Assembly (NCBI GenBank): GCA_003553505.1 | Contig: PWEN01000042.1 | Coordinates: forward strand, 1 to 62,876 | DNA: 62,876 nt | Reading direction: 5' to 3' | DNA from: Candidatus Nealsoniibacteriota bacterium | GTDB taxonomy: Bacteria; Patescibacteriota; Minisyncoccia; Minisyncoccales; PWPS01 | In this document: in pieces, positions 8,516 to 17,314 of the stretch | Numbering within the stretch: position 1 is the first letter of the stretch | How the letters are laid out: each line of letters begins with the position of its first letter | The notes under the pieces: generated by a model | Database searches by the model: none | The model's input: only the letters and a program-made list of their open reading frames with translations | What the model was told of the DNA's origin: nothing | Program-made: the position numbers and the translations under genes

Positions 8516-9456
8516 AAATTGAAACAGTAACAACAAAAAAAGACTGGGACAGGTTTATATTAAAAGAAAATGGGAGCTTTTTGCAGTCTTTTGATTGGGG
8601 GGTCTTTCAGGAAAAACAAGGAAATCCTGTTTTTCGTATTGCGGTGCGATCAAAAGGAGAGACGATACTCCAAGCGCAGATAATAAAAGAAAAACTGCCT
8701 TTTTCCAAGTTTTATTTTCAGCTGCCTTATGGGCCGGTGACAAAGAAAGGATTAACGGAAGATAAAAGACGTGAGGCGGAAAGAATGCTTGTAAAGCAAG
8801 TAAGTGGCAAGGGTGCGGTTTTCATGATAGTGGAGCCCTTAAAAGAGTTCTTTTTTGGGAAAAAGGCTTCTTTTCGTATACAGCCGCAAAAAACGTCTGT
8901 TATAGACTTAACCAAGAGCATTGAGGATATTTTTAACTCTTTCAAAAAGGATCTTCGCTATAGCATACGCACAGCACAAAAAAAGGGAGTAGAATTGGAA
9001 GAAGGTCCTTATGACGAGCGTTTTTTTGATTTACTGGAAAAAGTAAAGGAAAGAAAGGGGTTTTCTTCTTATCATTCTTCTTATTTTCCCGAATTACTTG
9101 ATACTGTTAATTCTCGTTTTTTCTTTGTGAGTTATGAGGGAAAACTTGTAGCGGGCATGATAATGGTATTTTTTGGTGATACAGTTACCTCTCTGCACTC
9201 TGCCTCAGACTACGATTACCGCCACTTGCAAACTCCTTCTTTGCAAAGATTTCATGCTTGTCTTGAAGGTAAAAAGCAAGGCTTTGCGTGGCATGACCTT
9301 TGGGGAATAGAAGAGGAGAAATATCCCGGAGTGGCAAATTTCAAGAAAAAGTTTTGCGGAAGAGAGATCGTCTACCCTCAAGGAAAGGTGGTTGTTTTTT
9401 CACATTTTTGGTATACCCTTTATATTATCGCAAAGAAAATAAAACGCATCTTATGA
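8512..9456 (+). CDS. FemAB-family aminoacyltransferase (peptidoglycan bridge)
   Basis: This 314-aa protein of the FemX/FemAB family consists of two GNAT-like subdomains that move amino acids from aminoacyl-tRNA to the lipid II stem peptide. Recognisable features are the N-terminal SFLQSFDWGVFQE and the central KDLRYSIRTAQKKGVE motif, typical of the family. The C-terminal part (LWGIEEEKYPGVANFKKKF) matches the conserved end. Its position right behind T-box-controlled serS and before murF suggests, but does not prove, that it uses Ser-tRNA. It overlaps both neighbours by ATGA. Confidence 0.85.
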   Translation: MKIETVTTKKDWDRFILKENGSFLQSFDWGVFQEKQGNPVFRIAVRSKGETILQAQIIKEKLPFSKFYFQLPYGPVTKKGLTEDKRREAERMLVKQVSGKGAVFMIVEPLKEFFFGKKASFRIQPQKTSVIDLTKSIEDIFNSFKKDLRYSIRTAQKKGVELEEGPYDERFFDLLEKVKERKGFSSYHSSYFPELLDTVNSRFFFVSYEGKLVAGMIMVFFGDTVTSLHSASDYDYRHLQTPSLQRFHACLEGKKQGFAWHDLWGIEEEKYPGVANFKKKFCGREIVYPQGKVVVFSHFWYTLYIIAKKIKRIL

Positions 9457-10682
9457 AGAATCTACTCAAGCTGGCATTAAAACTTGTCACAAAACTGGTA
9501 ATAAAAAGGTATGATCCTTACATCATTGCTATTACCGGTACTGTGGGAAAGACATCCACAAAGGAGGCTATGGTTGCTGTCTTGTCGGATAAGTTTAATA
9601 CAAGAGGTAGTGCGGGAAATCTTAATACGGAGTTTGGTGCACCGCTTGTTTTTTTGAAGCAGGGCAAGGCGGGTGAGAGCTATTTGGAATGGGCGAGTAT
9701 ACTTTTAAAAGGCGTATCACTTTTAGTGTTTCGTGACAAAGATTATCCGGAAATTATTGTCTCTGAGATCGCTGCTGATAAGCCGGGGGACATAGAGTAT
9801 CTTTGCAGCGTGATAAAGCCCCATATTTCTGTTATCACTGCCGTAGGAGAGGTTCCTGTGCATGTAGAGTTCTATAATAGCGTGGAAGAAGTAGCAAAAG
9901 AAAAAGCAAAGCTTGCTTTTGCTGCAAAGGATAACGTTTTTCTTTGCTTTGATGACCCACTTGTAAGAGAGATGGGAGAGGGGATAACATTTGGATTTGA
10001 AAAAGAGGCTGACGTATACATTCATAGCTTTGAACACACCCAAAAAGGGGTGAGTTTTGCAATCTCACACAATAAAAAAGATCACAGATTTCATCTTCCT
10101 CTTATAGGAAAGCCTGCTGCTTACTCTTTTGCTGCTGCTTTTGCGGTAGCGTCTTATCTTGGGCTTGAAGACATCTCTTCTGATAACATATTTTCTCCAC
10201 CGGGCAGAATGTCACTTCTGGAAGGAATAAAAGAAACGATGATAATAGATGGCAGCTATAATGCTGCCCCTGCCTCAGTTTTTTCCGCGCTGGAGTGTCT
10301 TGAGGATTTTCCTGCAAAAAGAAGATTGGCGGTTCTCGGTGATATGTTAGAGCTCGGCGAGCACTCATTGGATCAGCATCGCAAGGTGGGAGAAAGAGCA
10401 AGGTCGGTTTGCGATATTGTTATCTCCGTGGGAGAGCTTTCCCGAGAGATGAATAGTGACTATCACTTTCAAAGATCGGAGGATGTTGCTTCTTTTTTAC
10501 CCGATGTTATAAAGAAAGGAGATGTAGTCCTTGTAAAAGGTTCGCAGAGTATTCGTACGGAAAAAGTTGTTTACAGTATCATGAAATATCCCCAAAAAGC
10601 GGAAAAGCTTTTGGTTCGCCAAACATCTTATTGGAGAAAAAAGGATGAGCAAAAAGAAGCTGAGAAAAAAACATACCGTTAA
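9453..10682 (+). CDS. murF: UDP-MurNAc-tripeptide D-alanyl-D-alanine ligase
   Basis: MurF (409 aa) adds D-Ala-D-Ala to the UDP-MurNAc tripeptide in the cytoplasm. ITGTVGKTSTKEA is the ATP-binding loop near residues 27-39. DGSYNAAPAS and LGDMLELGEHSLDQHRKVG are the C-terminal hallmarks of MurF. ATG 9453 is chosen because it makes a four-base overlap with the FemAB gene; an upstream in-frame extension lies inside that gene. A hydrophobic/basic N-terminus (LLKLALKLVTKL) replaces the usual substrate-binding domain, so the protein is somewhat short. It overlaps ftsQ by 38 bases. Confidence 0.88.
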   Translation: MKNLLKLALKLVTKLVIKRYDPYIIAITGTVGKTSTKEAMVAVLSDKFNTRGSAGNLNTEFGAPLVFLKQGKAGESYLEWASILLKGVSLLVFRDKDYPEIIVSEIAADKPGDIEYLCSVIKPHISVITAVGEVPVHVEFYNSVEEVAKEKAKLAFAAKDNVFLCFDDPLVREMGEGITFGFEKEADVYIHSFEHTQKGVSFAISHNKKDHRFHLPLIGKPAAYSFAAAFAVASYLGLEDISSDNIFSPPGRMSLLEGIKETMIIDGSYNAAPASVFSALECLEDFPAKRRLAVLGDMLELGEHSLDQHRKVGERARSVCDIVISVGELSREMNSDYHFQRSEDVASFLPDVIKKGDVVLVKGSQSIRTEKVVYSIMKYPQKAEKLLVRQTSYWRKKDEQKEAEKKTYR

Positions 10683-11412
10683 AAAAAGAACGCCTTTTTG
10701 GAAGAAACCCTTTTTACAAGGAGTGTTTCTGATTTTACTTTTTATTTGTATTGTTTTTTATTTTTTCTTTCTTGAAACTTATTTCTATGTTGCTGATGTG
10801 CGTGTCAAGGGAGTAGAGTGGATATCTCAGGAAAGATTAGAGCAGATAAGAGAGGATCATGTAAAGAGAGATCTTTTCTTTACTTATTCTTATAGCACAT
10901 TTCTTGTGCCTCTTTATAAAATAGAAGGTGAGATAAAAGAGGACTTTTATAAGGTAAAAAGTGTTGATGCGCGAAGAGTATTTCCGGATATTATAGAGAT
11001 AAAGATTGAAGAAAGAGAGCCACGCGTAAACTGGTGTGAAGAGGATGTTTGTTTTAAGGTTGATAGTGAAGGAGTTGTCTTTGAAGAAGGAAAAAGAGGG
11101 GGGATAGTTTTTTACAAAGACTCCAATGCAGCTCTTGGAGAGAGAGTTGTTTCAGAAGAAAAGATACGCTTCATGGAAGAGACGGCAAAACTTCTTTCCG
11201 AGATTGATATAAAGACTGATTCTTTTTATGTTCGCTCCAAAGACAGGGTGGATGTGCTAACCGTGGAAGGGTGGAGTGCTTATTTTCTTTTTAGTGATAA
11301 TGTAGAACGACAGATAGACAACTTGAATATAATATTGGATCAGAAGATAGATGACAAGAGTGACTTGGAGTACATAGATCTGCGTTATGGGGATGCCGTT
11401 TATTTTAGATAA
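10645..11412 (+). CDS. ftsQ: Cell division protein FtsQ/DivIB
   Basis: This 255-aa bitopic division protein has a basic cytoplasmic tail (residues 1-22), one transmembrane helix at about 25-46, then a POTRA domain starting at VADVRVKGVEWISQERLEQI. A beta-rich C-terminal domain follows with DARRVFPDIIEIKIEEREPR, a conserved FtsQ stretch. FtsQ bridges early and late divisome proteins. No ftsA or ftsZ follow; the next genes are the heat-shock operon. The stop at 11412 lies just before the CIRCE-like repeat. Confidence 0.88.
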   Translation: MSKKKLRKKHTVKKRTPFWKKPFLQGVFLILLFICIVFYFFFLETYFYVADVRVKGVEWISQERLEQIREDHVKRDLFFTYSYSTFLVPLYKIEGEIKEDFYKVKSVDARRVFPDIIEIKIEEREPRVNWCEEDVCFKVDSEGVVFEEGKRGGIVFYKDSNAALGERVVSEEKIRFMEETAKLLSEIDIKTDSFYVRSKDRVDVLTVEGWSAYFLFSDNVERQIDNLNIILDQKIDDKSDLEYIDLRYGDAVYFR

Positions 11413-11414
11413 CT

Positions 11415-11441
11415 TTATCACTCTTGACAGAGGAGTGATAA
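11415..11441 (+). promoter_or_regulatory. CIRCE-like HrcA operator
   Basis: TTATCACTC (11415-11423), nine bases, GAGTGATAA (11433-11441) is a perfect inverted repeat with the same architecture as the CIRCE consensus TTAGCACTC-N9-GAGTGCTAA. Both arms differ at the same symmetric position. It sits immediately upstream of hrcA, the usual place for autoregulation by HrcA. Confidence 0.85.
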
Positions 11442-11452
11442 TAATTTATCAT
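11424..11452 (+). promoter_or_regulatory. hrcA operon promoter inside the CIRCE spacer
   Basis: TTGACA (11424-11429) is a perfect -35 box lying within the nine-base CIRCE spacer. Exactly 17 bases later TATCAT (11447-11452) forms the -10. The hrcA ATG is at 11460, seven bases further, so the transcript should be leaderless. HrcA bound at the repeat would cover the -35 box directly. Confidence 0.82.
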
Positions 11453-11459
11453 TGACCCA

Positions 11460-12173
11460 ATGAATATCACTGAAAGACAGCGAAAGATACTGGAGATAGT
11501 GATAAGAGAGCATATAGAGAGTGCTTGTCCGATAAGCTCTAAGTTTCTGGAGGAGAAGTACGACTTGGGGGTTTCTCCAGCAACTATCCGTAACGAGATG
11601 CAGGATTTGATAGAGAGAGGATATCTTTATCAGCCGCACACTTCCGCGGGAAGGGTGCCTACCGATAAAGGATATCGTTTTCTTGTTGATATTTACAAGA
11701 AAGACATGGATCTGATTGACAAGAGAATAGAAAGAGAGATAAGAAAGATAAGAAAAGAGATAGAGAACGAGCTCTCGTTTGTAAGAGAGTTTACGCGTTT
11801 TATGGCGCAAAGTTCTTCCAAACTGACTATTTCTTATCTTAAAAAAGAAGGGGTTGTGATGAAGGAGGGGTGGTCTTTTGTGTTGAGTGATCCGGAGTTT
11901 GATGATGCGGAAAAGATACGTGGATTTGCAAAAATGGTTTCTGAGATGGAGGACAACATTGATAAGTTGCACTGTGGCGACCGTTCTTTGAAGGTTTATA
12001 TAGGAGGCGAATCCCCATTTAATGGCAGGCATGATTTTGCGATCATGATCTCTCCTTACTTTTCCAAGAGAAGAAAAAAAGGATTTTTTGCTATAATGGG
12101 CCCCAAGAGAATGGATTACGACAAAAATATGCGCCTTGTAAGCTCTATTACAAAGTTTTTAAGAGAGATTTAG
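11460..12173 (+). CDS. hrcA: Heat-inducible transcription repressor HrcA, short form
   Basis: HrcA represses chaperone genes by binding CIRCE and is helped to fold by chaperonin. The N-terminal winged helix (residues 1-75) is highly typical: ERQRKILEIVIREHIE, then SPATIRNEMQDLIERGYL and TSAGRVPTDKGYR. At 237 aa it is about 100 residues shorter than usual HrcA, with a reduced C-terminal dimerisation domain. It is first in hrcA-grpE-dnaK-dnaJ behind its own CIRCE-like operator. The ATG is predicted to be at or next to the transcript 5' end. Confidence 0.93.
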   Translation: MNITERQRKILEIVIREHIESACPISSKFLEEKYDLGVSPATIRNEMQDLIERGYLYQPHTSAGRVPTDKGYRFLVDIYKKDMDLIDKRIEREIRKIRKEIENELSFVREFTRFMAQSSSKLTISYLKKEGVVMKEGWSFVLSDPEFDDAEKIRGFAKMVSEMEDNIDKLHCGDRSLKVYIGGESPFNGRHDFAIMISPYFSKRRKKGFFAIMGPKRMDYDKNMRLVSSITKFLREI

Positions 12174-12177
12174 TTTT

Positions 12178-12648
12178 ATGGAGAAAAAAAAGAAGTCTTC
12201 TGTTAGTAAAAAACTGGAAGAGTGTGAAAAAGAGAAAGAGGAGTACCTTTACGGGTGGAAAAAAGCAAAAGCGGACCTTATAAACTACAAAAAAGAGGAG
12301 GCTTCCCGTGCAGAGTCCTTATTAAAAGAAAAAAAGAGAGGAATAATTTTGAGAGTAGTGTCTGTTATGGACAGTTTTGATCGTGCGGTAGAAGAAGCAG
12401 AAAGGAAGGAAGACTCTTTTTATGAGGGATTCTTAAATATAAAAAAACAAATGGAGGACGTTTTAAAAAAAGAGGGAGTAGAGGCGATCAGCTCACTGGG
12501 TGAGGAGTTTGACCCCTCTTTTCATGAAGTGGTAGAGATGATAGAGAAAGAAGGTGTGGAAAGTGGAACAGTGGTAGAGGAGGTTCAAAAAGGATACAAA
12601 ATGGATGGAGAACTGATACGTCCTTCAAAGGTAAAGGTTGCTTTATAA
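12178..12648 (+). CDS. grpE: Nucleotide exchange factor GrpE
   Basis: GrpE (156 aa) releases ADP from DnaK. A charged N-terminal region leads into a long coiled coil (about residues 8-60, with DLINYKKEEASRAE), then the helix bundle. The C-terminal beta domain contains FDPSFHEVVEMIEKEG and the final VQKGYKMDGELIRPSKVKVA, both strongly conserved. It starts four bases after hrcA and is followed by dnaK after 21 bases. Confidence 0.95.
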   Translation: MEKKKKSSVSKKLEECEKEKEEYLYGWKKAKADLINYKKEEASRAESLLKEKKRGIILRVVSVMDSFDRAVEEAERKEDSFYEGFLNIKKQMEDVLKKEGVEAISSLGEEFDPSFHEVVEMIEKEGVESGTVVEEVQKGYKMDGELIRPSKVKVAL

Positions 12649-12669
12649 GTTAATTAATTAAAAAGTCTT

Positions 12670-14568
12670 ATGGGAAAAACAATTGGAATAGATCTAGGAA
12701 CAACATTCTCTGCGATGGCAATTGTAGCTTCCGGAGAACCAAAGATCATAGAAAACAAAGAAGGATCAAGAACAACTCCTTCCGTGGTTGCGATGAGTAA
12801 GAAGGGAGAGCGTCTAATTGGAACGATAGCGAGACGTCAGCAGGTAACAAATCCCGAGAACACCATATTTGCAACCAAAAGGCTTATAGGTAGAAGGTTT
12901 GATGATCCCGTTGTGCAGAAAAGCAAGAACAATCTTCCTTATCACATAAGAAAAGAGGAAAAAGGAGAAGGGGTAGAGATTCAGTTAGGTGATAAGTGGT
13001 ATAAGACGGCTGAAGTTTCGGCCATGATACTGCAGAAGCTAAAAAAGGATGCGGAAGAAAAACTTGGTGAGAAGGTGACAGATGCGGTTATTACATGCCC
13101 TGCTTACTTTGATGATTCACAAAGGAAAGAAACTAAGGTGGCAGGAGAGATAGCGGGATTTAATGTAGAAAGGGTTATAAATGAACCCACTGCTGCTGCT
13201 CTTGCTTATGGCTTGAATCGTAGAAAAGATGAGCAGATAGTTGTGTATGACTTTGGAGGAGGAACTTTTGATGTTTCTGTACTTGATGTAGGAGACGACA
13301 CAATAGAAGTAAAGTCTACCGGTGGTGATAGTTATCTTGGAGGAGAAGATTTTGATGAAGAGATAGTTTCCTGGCTCATAGAGCAGTTTAAGCATGATAA
13401 CGGTATAGATCTTGGAAAGGATCGTCTTGCTTTGCAGAGACTAAAAGAGGAGGCGGAGAAAGCGAAAAAAGAGTTGTCTACTACTATGGAAACGGAGATA
13501 AACATTCCTTTTGTGACCTCTGATGAGTCCGGACCGAGACATCTTAACTATTCTCTTTCGCGATCCAAGTTCGAGTCTCTTGTGGAGAAGCACATTGATC
13601 GCTCCATAGAGATCACAAAGCAGGTTATTGAAGACGCGGGACTCAAGGTGGAGGACATAGATGAAGTCGTTCTTGTGGGTGGACAAACAAGAATTCCAAA
13701 GATACATGAAAAGGTAAGTAATGTTTTTGGAAAAGAGCCAAACAAGGAGATAAATCCTGATGAAGTTGTTGCCATAGGAGCTGCGATTCAAGGAGAGATA
13801 CTTTCTGCCAAAAAAGAAGGAAGGAAGCCAGAAGGAGAGATGAAGGACATACTTCTGATCGATGTTATTCCTTTATCTTTAGGTATTGAGACACTTGGAG
13901 GAAGAAACACTGTTCTTATAGAAAAGAATTCCGCCATACCGGCATCCAAAACAGAAGTATTTTCTACGGCGACTGACAATCAAACGCAGGTTCAGATAAA
14001 TGTACTTCAAGGAGAAAGACCTATGGCAAGCGACAACAAGTCACTTGGCACCTTTGTGCTTGACGGCATTCCTCCTTCTCCTAAAGGAGTTCCGCAAATA
14101 GAGGTTACCTTTGACATTGATGCAAGCGGTATATTGAATGTTTCTGCAAAAGATAAGGGAACCGGCAAAAGTCAATCTATTCGTATAGAGGGCTCTGTGG
14201 GTGTTTCTGATGAAGAAGTAGAGAGGATGAAAAAAGAGGCAGAAGAGCACGCAGAAGAGGACAAGAAAAAAGAGGAGTTGGTTGATCTTAGAAATCAAGC
14301 AGAGCAGGTTGTTTATTCTGCAGAAAACACTCTTAAAGAGCACGGCGAAAAGATCTCCAGCGAAAAGAAAGAAGAGCTTGAAAAAGCTAAAAGTGAACTT
14401 CAAGAAGCAAAAGATGGCGAGGATACGCAAAACATAAAAGAGAAGATAGAGCAGCTTTCCACGAAAATGCAGGAGATTGGATCAAGCATCTATGAGGATA
14501 AAGGAGAAGGAGAAAAAGGTGATGGCGAAAACAAGGCAGCGGAAGATGGAGATTATGAAGAAAAATAA
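12670..14568 (+). CDS. dnaK: Chaperone protein DnaK (Hsp70)
   Basis: DnaK (632 aa) is the ATP-driven Hsp70 chaperone. The nucleotide-binding domain begins with [16 protein letters not shown] and contains [16 protein letters not shown] and [17 protein letters not shown]. The linker and substrate-binding domain follow from about residue 385 ([14 protein letters not shown]), then an alpha-helical lid and an acidic, lysine-rich tail. Length is normal. An AT-rich 21-base spacer with no Shine-Dalgarno separates it from grpE. Confidence 0.98.
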   Translation: MGKTIGIDLGTTFSAMAIVASGEPKIIENKEGSRTTPSVVAMSKKGERLIGTIARRQQVTNPENTIFATKRLIGRRFDDPVVQKSKNNLPYHIRKEEKGEGVEIQLGDKWYKTAEVSAMILQKLKKDAEEKLGEKVTDAVITCPAYFDDSQRKETKVAGEIAGFNVERVINEPTAAALAYGLNRRKDEQIVVYDFGGGTFDVSVLDVGDDTIEVKSTGGDSYLGGEDFDEEIVSWLIEQFKHDNGIDLGKDRLALQRLKEEAEKAKKELSTTMETEINIPFVTSDESGPRHLNYSLSRSKFESLVEKHIDRSIEITKQVIEDAGLKVEDIDEVVLVGGQTRIPKIHEKVSNVFGKEPNKEINPDEVVAIGAAIQGEILSAKKEGRKPEGEMKDILLIDVIPLSLGIETLGGRNTVLIEKNSAIPASKTEVFSTATDNQTQVQINVLQGERPMASDNKSLGTFVLDGIPPSPKGVPQIEVTFDIDASGILNVSAKDKGTGKSQSIRIEGSVGVSDEEVERMKKEAEEHAEEDKKKEELVDLRNQAEQVVYSAENTLKEHGEKISSEKKEELEKAKSELQEAKDGEDTQNIKEKIEQLSTKMQEIGSSIYEDKGEGEKGDGENKAAEDGDYEEK

Positions 14569-14571
14569 CCT

Positions 14572-15606
14572 ATGGAAGATTACTACGAGATATTGGGAGT
14601 TTCGAAAAATTCTTCCAAGGAAGAGATAAAAAAAGCTTACAGAAAGCTGGCGCACAAATATCATCCTGACAAGAAAGAAGGTGATGAGCAAAAGTTCAAG
14701 AAAGTGAATGAAGCATATCAGGTATTATCCGATGATAAGAAGCGTCAACAGTACGATAATTTTGGAACTTCCGGCGGAAGCGCGTCAGGGTTTGGAGGGT
14801 TTTCTTCCTCCGACTTTGGCTTTGAAGACATGGGAGACATCTTTGAGGAGATGTTTGGGTTCGGAAGAAGGCAATCAAGAAAGGGCAGGGGAGAGGATAT
14901 AAGAATAGAGGTTTCTATATCTCTTGAGGAAGCAATGACGGGGAAAGACCGTCTTGTTTCTATTTACAAGTTTGTTCCTTGTTCTTCTTGTTCTTCTTCC
15001 GGAGTTGCTCCCGGTTCTGGTAAAAAGGCGTGCACGCAGTGTAAGGGTAGTGGAAGAGTGCAAAAGAGTGTGTTGGGAACTTTTTCTACTGTGATTGCCT
15101 GTCCGGACTGTGCAGGAGAAGGTGAGATTCCTGAAAAAGAGTGTACGCAGTGCAAAGGAGAAGGAAGGGCAAAGAAAAAAGAGGATGTGGAGTTCTCTAT
15201 TCCTGCGGGAATAAGTTCCGGTCAAACTTTGCGTGTGCCGGGAAAGGGAAATGCGGGAAAAAAGGGGACACAACCAGGGGATCTTCTCGTAGATGTCTTA
15301 GTGGAAAAACACTCTTTCTTTAGACAAGAGGGAGAGGATCTTTACTGTTCTGTTTTTGTTCCTTATACAGACGTTGTCTTGGGTGGAAAAGTTGATATAA
15401 CTCTTTTGTCGGGAAAGACAATATCTCTCAAGATACCTGCAGGCACAACTCCCGGAAAAGTAATGCGCATATCCGGAAAAGGGTTGCCGCGTCTTTCGGG
15501 TTATGGTTATGGTGATCTTTATGCAGAAATAAATATAAATGTTCCCAAAAAGGTTAATAAAAAACAGAAACAGATCCTTGAAGAGCTTAAAAAAGAAGGG
15601 ATTTAA
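14572..15606 (+). CDS. dnaJ: Chaperone protein DnaJ (Hsp40)
   Basis: DnaJ (344 aa) stimulates DnaK ATPase and delivers substrates. The J domain (residues 1-65) has the HPD triad in [10 protein letters not shown] Gly/Phe-rich linker spans about 67-105. The zinc region contains four CxxCxxxG repeats ([32 protein letters not shown]), all cysteines kept. The C-terminal substrate domains are complete. It is the last gene of the heat-shock operon, three bases after dnaK; a tRNA gene with its own promoter follows. Confidence 0.97.
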   Translation: MEDYYEILGVSKNSSKEEIKKAYRKLAHKYHPDKKEGDEQKFKKVNEAYQVLSDDKKRQQYDNFGTSGGSASGFGGFSSSDFGFEDMGDIFEEMFGFGRRQSRKGRGEDIRIEVSISLEEAMTGKDRLVSIYKFVPCSSCSSSGVAPGSGKKACTQCKGSGRVQKSVLGTFSTVIACPDCAGEGEIPEKECTQCKGEGRAKKKEDVEFSIPAGISSGQTLRVPGKGNAGKKGTQPGDLLVDVLVEKHSFFRQEGEDLYCSVFVPYTDVVLGGKVDITLLSGKTISLKIPAGTTPGKVMRISGKGLPRLSGYGYGDLYAEININVPKKVNKKQKQILEELKKEGI

Positions 15607-15634
15607 TTGACTTTTACATAAATATAGATAAAAT
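15607..15634 (+). promoter_or_regulatory. tRNA-Lys promoter
   Basis: TTGACT (15607-15612), 16 bases, TAAAAT (15629-15634). The mature tRNA begins at 15644, a normal distance. The -35 box starts right after the dnaJ stop. Confidence 0.7.
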
Positions 15635-15643
15635 AGTGGCTAT

Positions 15644-15715
15644 GCGCCCGTAGCTCAAAGGTAGAGCAGTTGCCTTTTAAGCAAACGGCTGTAGGTTCGA
15701 GTCCTACCGGGCGCA
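15644..15715 (+). tRNA. tRNA-Lys (anticodon TTT)
   Basis: A complete cloverleaf can be drawn. The acceptor stem GCGCCCG (15644-15650) pairs with CGGGCGC (15708-15714), with discriminator A. The anticodon loop reads CTTTTAA, giving anticodon TTT (Lys). The T arm is GTAGG-TTCGAGT-CCTAC. The 3' CCA is not encoded (CAA follows the discriminator). The outermost anticodon-stem pair appears mismatched (G-A). Confidence 0.96.
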
Positions 15716-15725
15716 CAATTAATTA

Positions 15726-15752
15726 CAAGAAAAAAACTCTTGATTTTTTTTA
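15726..15752 (+). terminator. Probable tRNA-Lys terminator
   Basis: CAAGA (15726-15730) pairs with TCTTG (15738-15742) and a run of T follows. The stem is short and overlaps the -35 box of the next promoter, so confidence is limited. Confidence 0.45.
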
Positions 15753-15768
15753 TTTAATATGCCATAAT
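15740..15768 (+). promoter_or_regulatory. Promoter of the first accessory gene
   Basis: TTGATT (15740-15745), 17 bases, CATAAT (15763-15768). The -10 lies in the 11-mer TATGCCATAAT, which recurs exactly in the promoter at 20094-20121. A leader of about 25 bases with an AAGGAGGTG site follows. Confidence 0.75.
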
Positions 15769-15799
15769 ATCAGAAAAGTTCTTTACACAAGGAGGTGTT

Positions 15800-16066
15800 A
15801 TGAAAAAATCACTGCCTCTACTGCTAATCGTTGTCTTGTTTGTTGCGGGGTGTGCGGCAGGGCCGAACACTGTCGTAAGTACTCCTGCTGCAGATGGCGA
15901 TGTAGCGGGGTTTTGGCACGGACTATGGCACGGGCTGATTGCTCCAATTACCTTTGTTGTTTCACTTTTAAGTGAAAACGTGAACATATATGAAGTTCAC
16001 AACAATGGTAATTGGTATAACTTAGGTTTTTTAATGGGAGCAAGTGTTTACCTTTACGGAAGGTGA
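15800..16066 (+). CDS. Small lipoprotein with GFWHGLWHG motif
   Basis: This 88-aa predicted lipoprotein has a basic start (MKK), a hydrophobic stretch and a lipobox ending VAGC (Cys18), so the mature protein is probably lipid-anchored outside the membrane. The mature part has a distinctive GFWHGLWHGL followed by a hydrophobic segment and NIYEVHNNGNWYNLGFLMG. I recall similar HNNGxWYxxGF small proteins in diverse bacteria, but no function is known to me. It has a strong Shine-Dalgarno AAGGAGGTG at 15789-15797, unlike the core genes. It is followed after 11 bases by the next gene and heads the accessory block. Confidence 0.8.
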   Translation: MKKSLPLLLIVVLFVAGCAAGPNTVVSTPAADGDVAGFWHGLWHGLIAPITFVVSLLSENVNIYEVHNNGNWYNLGFLMGASVYLYGR

Positions 16067-16077
16067 AAGGAGGAGAA

Positions 16078-16635
16078 ATGAAAGCCAGAGAGATGGAAAC
16101 GAAATTGGTCCTTTTGCAGTTTACCACTGCGAACAAAAACCTTATTGCGGAAAATATTCGCTATAAGGGGTTTGATTCCCCTCAAAAGAAGGGGAAAAAG
16201 AACGGCGAGCAAAACGTAGAGGCAGAAGAAGCTTGCCTCCTCGACCTCATAGCAGAGGTCGAGAAAAAAGGTTATAGAGTGATCGACACGTTTTACAAGA
16301 AGCGCGTCAACCCTCAGTCCGTAAAGAGATGTTACTATGCAGTAACGTTTATTTATGGACTTGAAGGAGAAGAAGATCATCAGCACCGTGAGGCGTTGAT
16401 GACGCTTTGCAAAAATTCTCTTTGGAACGTAAGGGTTTATTACAACCCCTACTTCCAAAAAGGAAAAAAAGTCCCTGGCGCTTGCGCGGTTAGCGTAAAC
16501 GCTAGGATGAGAACACCTCTATTTAGGCCAAATGGTGAACCTGTGACTGTTTGGCCTAAAGACAGAAATGGGAACAGGGTTGGAGAGCACCCTCTTCCCA
16601 AAGGTCCCAAGAATATAATTACTTTAAATTCCTAG
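16078..16635 (+). CDS. Uncharacterised accessory protein
   Basis: This 185-aa soluble protein has no function I can assign. It has a lysine-rich segment around residues 30-45, a helical region, and a well-formed C-terminal half with WNVRVYYNPYFQKGKKVPGA, RTPLFRPNGEPVTVW and DRNGNRVGEHPLP, which looks like a conserved fold. I recall related sequences in other CPR genomes, but this is memory, not a search. ATG 16078 is chosen because AAAGGAGG (16066-16073) precedes it at good spacing; an in-frame GTG at 16063 is less likely. It probably shares a transcript with the lipoprotein upstream and ends at a strong terminator. Confidence 0.8.
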   Translation: MKAREMETKLVLLQFTTANKNLIAENIRYKGFDSPQKKGKKNGEQNVEAEEACLLDLIAEVEKKGYRVIDTFYKKRVNPQSVKRCYYAVTFIYGLEGEEDHQHREALMTLCKNSLWNVRVYYNPYFQKGKKVPGACAVSVNARMRTPLFRPNGEPVTVWPKDRNGNRVGEHPLPKGPKNIITLNS

Positions 16636-16640
16636 GACAA

Positions 16641-16680
16641 AGTCCCGTTCAAAAGCTATGCTTTTGTTCGGGACTTTTTT
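16641..16680 (+). terminator. Intrinsic terminator after the first accessory pair
   Basis: GTCCCG (16642-16647) pairs with CGGGAC (16669-16674), with further pairing of CAAAAGC and GCTTTTG inside, followed by six or more T. It is a strong rho-independent terminator. Confidence 0.88.
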
Positions 16681-16727
16681 ATGTTATTGTTTTTGTTAGC
16701 ACATTTCATGGAAAGGAGGTGATGGAG

Positions 16728-17198
16728 ATGATGTTCTTGGAAGTCAAAATGATCCGCAAGAGAGTTTCAGAGTATCTCGACAACGTGGATATCTCAGCAG
16801 AAGAAAGGGAAAGCATAGAGAAGTTATTTTTTTATCTTGAAAAAATAAACAAGTATTGGAATATTTACCCCAAAGATATCTCTGTTTACTTCTCTCTTCC
16901 TCTTGCTTTCTTTTTTATACTTACCTACGATGCGACAACGCTTCTTGCTGGATTTTGGGGATTCTCTGAAACAGAAATTATTGTTGCAAGTCTTGTTTTT
17001 GTTTTTTATGCCTCTCAGTTTCTTGCTAGGTATCTGTTATTTTGCAGTTGCGAAGAACAAAACGATAACATTGAAGTGTTGCTTGAAAAAGAAGGAGAAG
17101 ATTTATTGAAAATATTAAAAGGATGTCAGGAGGGGCATCTTCTTTTAAGAAACGCTGTGCGTGTAAAGGAACCGGTATTCATTGACTGGTTCTTGTGA
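16728..17198 (+). CDS. Two-TM membrane protein of unknown function
   Basis: This 156-aa protein has a charged, helical N-terminus (residues 1-45), two hydrophobic segments at about 52-72 and 83-105 separated by a short loop, and a charged C-terminal tail. FCSCEEQ lies just after the second segment. I do not recognise a family. The Shine-Dalgarno AAAGGAGGTG (16712-16721) favours ATG 16728 or 16731 over the GTG/ATG at 16719/16722, which overlap the site. It is flanked by terminators at 16641 and 17200, so it is its own transcription unit. Confidence 0.72.
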   Translation: MMFLEVKMIRKRVSEYLDNVDISAEERESIEKLFFYLEKINKYWNIYPKDISVYFSLPLAFFFILTYDATTLLAGFWGFSETEIIVASLVFVFYASQFLARYLLFCSCEEQNDNIEVLLEKEGEDLLKILKGCQEGHLLLRNAVRVKEPVFIDWFL

Positions 17199-17199
17199 C

Positions 17200-17227
17200 A
17201 AAGCTCCGTTTTTTGCGGAGCTTTCTT
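17200..17227 (+). terminator. Intrinsic terminator
   Basis: AAGCTCCG (17200-17207) pairs with CGGAGCTT (17216-17223) around a T-rich loop, followed by TCTTATT. It separates two accessory units. Confidence 0.8.
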
Positions 17228-17228
17228 A

Positions 17229-17257
17229 TTGAAAAAAAAGACATAATGTTTTATAAT
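17229..17257 (+). promoter_or_regulatory. Sigma70-like promoter for the 17.3-18.8 kb operon
   Basis: TTGAAA (17229-17234), 17 bases, TATAAT (17252-17257). The spacing is ideal and it lies right after the preceding terminator. A leader of about 50 bases follows with two Shine-Dalgarno-like sites (17277-17282 and 17302-17306). Confidence 0.85.
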
Positions 17258-17314
17258 AAAGCTTAAACAGAAGAAAGGAGGGTGTTCTTTAGACATAAAA
17301 CGGAGGAAGAAGAA

